A stretch of 64,000 bases of DNA, taken from Tanytarsus gracilentus. Lineage: Eukaryota; Arthropoda; Insecta; Diptera; Chironomidae. Below, piece after piece: positions 62,026-64,000 of this stretch. Positions within the stretch are counted from its first letter, which is position 1; each line of letters starts with the position of its first letter. The translations under genes were made by a program, and so were the position numbers. The notes beneath the pieces are model-generated. The model ran no database searches, was not told where the DNA came from, and saw nothing but the letters and a program-made list of their open reading frames with translations. The stretch covers positions 186,001 to 250,000 of the forward strand of contig JAXRKN010000021.1 in NCBI GenBank assembly GCA_038502055.1, read 5' to 3'.

Positions 62026-63115
62026 TCAACCAGTTCTAAAATTTTTTCTCTGCTTTTTAGCGCTTCCGCGACGTTTTTCAAGAATTCCTCCGTCATCTTG
62101 TGGAATTTTTTCTTGATAACCTTCAAAGTTACTTTCAGCTTGTTCTTCGCTTTCAACTTCAACTCCTTCAATGTTTTCTTGTGGTGCTTCTAAATTTTCT
62201 ACTTCATCTTCGTTGCTCTCTTCACTGCTCTCTTCACTGCTTTCTTCACTGCTCTCCTCACTGCTTGATGAATCCTCAAAATCAGCAGGTGATGGCGAAA
62301 CCAACGGTCCACGATCATTTTCAAATCCAGTTTCCTCAACAATTACTTTTGGCCGAAATCCATCTTTATCAGCAACATATTCAACTCGTTGTTTCTTTCC
62401 ATCGGGTCGAATGTACTCGTATGAACCGACAACGTTGTCAAGAGTAAAATTTCCAGTCTCAGGATCAACAGCGATGGTACCAGTCTCTTCGCGTTTTTGG
62501 AGATCAGATTGAAGATATCTAAAAATAATTTAGAGAAAATATAAAAATTAATGGGTCGAGGACATTTTGTCCACAAGACATTTGTCCAATTATAAAAACT
62601 GTAAAAAATTAAAATACGGTTTGTTTTATGAATGGATTTAAATATCCTGTATAACCCAAATTTTAAATAATATATACATTTTTAGAACTTATGTAGCGGA
62701 CTTATTATCTGACCCTTTTTTTAAATTATAACCGCTTAGAAGATTTAAAATAACTCACTCAAAGTGATAACCGCCATCAGGGAACCACTGGAAGTCTTGA
62801 TGCACAATTTCAGCTTCATGGCCAGGAATTCCATTTCCAGCTTGATCTTGTTGACGAACGGCCGGGTAAACTTTCAATTGTGACTTTTGCTTATTTGAGA
62901 TTGAAGCGGTGGCAAAAGATTGAGATTTTTTACTCTTAACAATCGCATTGGCAGTTACTCGATTTTTATTGTTTTGATTGTTCTTGGCGACTGATTTTAT
63001 TTTGCGCCGAGGAGCGCAAGAAACTGCGACAATGCAGATGACAAAAAATATCTGAAAGAGAAAATTTTTAAACGATTTAAAAAAATCCTTGAAAACTCAC
63101 CAAAACAACTTTCAT
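62026..63115 (-). CDS. Cuticle protein with Rebers-Riddiford domain and acidic tail (CPR), copy 3
   Basis: Three exons, 63115-63101, 63051-62759 and 62518-62026, encode 266 aa. Signal peptide MKVVL|IFFVICIVAVSCA, split after codon 5. A basic Asn/Lys/Ser-rich stretch and GNGIPGHEAE precede the chitin-binding domain: PDGGYHFE|YLQSDLQKREETG ... GSYEYIRPDGKKQRVEY ... DKDGFRPKVIVEE. Unlike the other two copies it continues for ~100 residues with an acidic tail containing four SSEE-type units (62214-62280) and a basic end (KKQRKNFRTG). The opposite charges at the two ends could promote self-assembly in cuticle; this is inference. Confidence 0.88.
62214..62280 (-). repeat. Ser/Glu 12-bp repeat in cuticle gene copy 3
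   Basis: About four to five tandem copies of a 12-nt unit (gaagagagcagt on the minus strand) encode (S-S-E-E)n. It is in frame and adds an acidic tract. Confidence 0.75.
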
Positions 63116-63180
63116 GATCTTATTTATTTTTCGACGATAACAAGTTTTTTAAATTTTTGACTTCTCAACTCCACAAACTG

Positions 63181-63217
63181 AACTGATGCTGATTCACTTT
63201 CTTTCACTTGCTTATAA
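63181..63217 (-). promoter_or_regulatory. Core promoter of cuticle gene copy 3
   Basis: Minus strand TTATAAG (about 63217-63211) followed ~28 nt later by a TCAGTT initiator (63186-63181); the ATG is ~65 nt further. Confidence 0.6.
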
Positions 63218-64000
63218 ACAAAAATTCATTGTTGAGTGTAAAAGGTTTGTCCTTTGTGAAGTGTGAGATATGAATAATGAATAAAACTAAAATGTCGATC
63301 ATCTTTTAAAATTAATCGATTGATGAAGATTCGTGTTGAATTTCGCGTGATTTAAAAATTGAGATTTAACTTCAATGATTGAAATGAACGTACAACAGGT
63401 GAGTTGCGGACGGTCATGGAAAAAAATCATAAAACGAAAGATCTGAAACTTTGGGTATTTTAAAAAAGGTGTTAAATTACAGTCTGATTAAAAAGTTCGT
63501 TGGTGTTGAATTTTATATGAGTGACATTTTAAAGAAATATCAATTTTAGAGTTACTGAAAAATATTTTTTTTTTTAAAATTTCCTGCGTTATATTATATT
63601 TTAAAATAATTTTTTTTTATTTTTGGTTAATTTAGGAAGATAGATAGATAGAAAGACGACAAAGAGGGAGCACGCGTCTGTTGTTTTAACCTTTTCTACT
63701 AATTTAATTTTTTTTTAATTTTTAAAAAGAAGAAAACTTAAGATTTATGATAAGATCGATGATAATTTTACTTTTTGTCATAGATCTAAAAATAACTAAT
63801 GACTTTAGCTACTCACTTAATGTTTTCTATGCTACAACCATTGCGTCTAGAATGAAAAGCACTACTGACCGAGGAACTTGCAATATTTTTTATCTAAACA
63901 ATGTAAATTATTTTATGAATGTTTTTTTATGATAAAAAAATATTTCATAATTTCATTCAAGAGTCGACATTCAATCAGTGAACTCCAGTTGTGACAATTA
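63218..64000. other. Right edge, no gene recognised
   Basis: A+T-rich DNA with a short (gata)n run near 63640-63655. A 61-codon plus-strand frame at 63747-63932 begins with a hydrophobic stretch (MIILLFVI) but has no other support and could be the first exon of something beyond the window. Confidence 0.35.

Noticed and set aside
63747..63932. 61-codon plus-strand frame with hydrophobic start
   Set aside because: Possible but unsupported; it cannot be separated from chance without data beyond the right edge.

Overview
The window is nuclear DNA of an insect, most likely a nematoceran fly; a chironomid-type midge is my best guess from the very A+T-rich, compact layout, the many 50-100 bp introns and the serine-tract vitellogenin. 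Every multi-exon gene was rebuilt by hand from GT-AG junctions and reading phase, so the exon lists are models, not transcripts. No bacterial features (operons, ribosome binding sites, CRISPR) are expected or seen.

Layout. (1) 1-4736, minus: 5' part of a stomatin/band-7 gene with two alternative coding first exons; a ~1 kb retroelement-like insertion lies between them. (2) 6012-6520, minus: TMEM138, two exons. (3) 6826-19617, minus: one eight-exon gene for a giant 3,879-residue protein made of divergent MIF4G/HEAT-like helical repeats, the strongest candidate here for something undescribed. (4) 20161-21631, minus: single-pass leucine-rich-repeat protein. (5) 22127-23842, minus: alkaline phosphatase. 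(6) 24964-31145, plus: complete vitellogenin with a clear TATA/initiator promoter.

(7) 31496-44301, plus: tandem array of four secreted proteins sharing a C-terminal two-repeat DM9-like (DUF3421-like) domain. Three are large (938, 931 and 1,024 aa) and also carry a glycosylation-rich N-terminal region, a nearly invariant Cys/Arg/Lys block and a Thr/Ser mucin-like linker; the first is a short domain-only copy. A conserved upstream motif precedes the three large genes. A ~0.8 kb repeat element with 120-bp tandem units sits between copies 2 and 3.

(8) 44302-47653: 3.3 kb with no gene recognised. (9) 47654-50498, minus: XPR1-type phosphate exporter (SPX + EXS). (10) 50911-52470, minus: secreted DNA/RNA non-specific nuclease (dsRNase type). 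(11) 52980-53092: GC-rich, hairpin-rich island, unexplained. (12) 53586-63115: a small acidic secreted peptide, three RR-type cuticle proteins (two share a nearly identical chitin-binding exon in inverted orientation) and a secreted protein with 17 Cys-Cys pairs.

How the genes fit together. Many products are extracellular: yolk, cuticle, a nuclease, a phosphatase, mucin/DM9-like proteins and a Cys-Cys repeat protein. Apart from the DM9-like array and the cuticle genes, which look like local duplications, neighbours seem functionally independent.
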